From Candidatus Gastranaerophilales bacterium (GTDB taxonomy: Bacteria > Cyanobacteriota > Vampirovibrionia > Gastranaerophilales > Gastranaerophilaceae): a DNA stretch of 5,379 nt. The stretch spans positions 1 through 5,379 of the forward strand of contig CANQLK010000126.1 in NCBI GenBank assembly GCA_947624665.1. The letters run 5' to 3'. Below, one piece after another: positions 5,369-5,379 of the stretch. A program made the translations under genes and the position numbers. Position 1 is the first letter of the stretch, and each line of letters opens with the position of its first letter. Under the pieces are notes generated by a model that had not been told where the DNA came from, ran no database searches, and saw nothing but the letters and a program-made list of their open reading frames with translations.

Positions 5369-5379
5369 GAAAATTTGTT

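Overview
This is a low-G+C bacterial chromosome segment, clearly A+T-rich by eye and most so between genes. All supported genes read on the minus strand. The core is a lipid A biosynthesis operon, so the organism makes a Gram-negative-type outer membrane. The order lpxD-lpxC-fabZ-lpxA, the low G+C and the cyanobacteria/chlamydia-like LpxD repeats (VQIGH, AGQVGMAD) fit a non-photosynthetic relative of cyanobacteria such as gut Melainabacteria/Gastranaerophilales. That placement is an inference; another low-G+C diderm such as a Negativicute or Elusimicrobium cannot be excluded.

In transcription order, from high to low coordinates, the layout is as follows. A 12-bp hairpin with a U-tract lies directly against the ribosome binding site of rfaE2, which encodes a stand-alone heptose-1-phosphate adenylyltransferase. 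An 82-bp gap with a good sigma70-like promoter candidate follows. Then come lpxD, lpxC, fabZ, lpxA and an M29-family aminopeptidase, very tightly packed (gaps of 2, -1, 13 and 9 bp), each with a visible Shine-Dalgarno sequence. A gap of about 340 bp carries a 14-bp hairpin, a short tandem repeat and a promoter candidate. Finally, at the low-coordinate edge, there is the 5' end of a gene whose first 49 residues lead into what looks like an M23 (LytM-type) peptidase domain.

The genes combine into an envelope programme. LpxA, LpxC and LpxD are the first three lipid A steps: O-acylation of UDP-GlcNAc, deacetylation, then N-acylation. FabZ draws on the same (3R)-hydroxyacyl-ACP pool for phospholipid fatty acids. 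RfaE2 supplies activated heptose for the LPS inner core. The M29 peptidase looks like a housekeeping passenger at the operon's end. lpxB, lpxH/lpxI and lpxK are not in the window. I see no tRNA, rRNA, CRISPR, insertion sequence or phage gene. The region is largely ordinary. The points worth a second look are the terminator-like hairpin touching the rfaE2 start, sequence departures in LpxC, a hydrophilic insertion in LpxD, and the unlisted edge gene.
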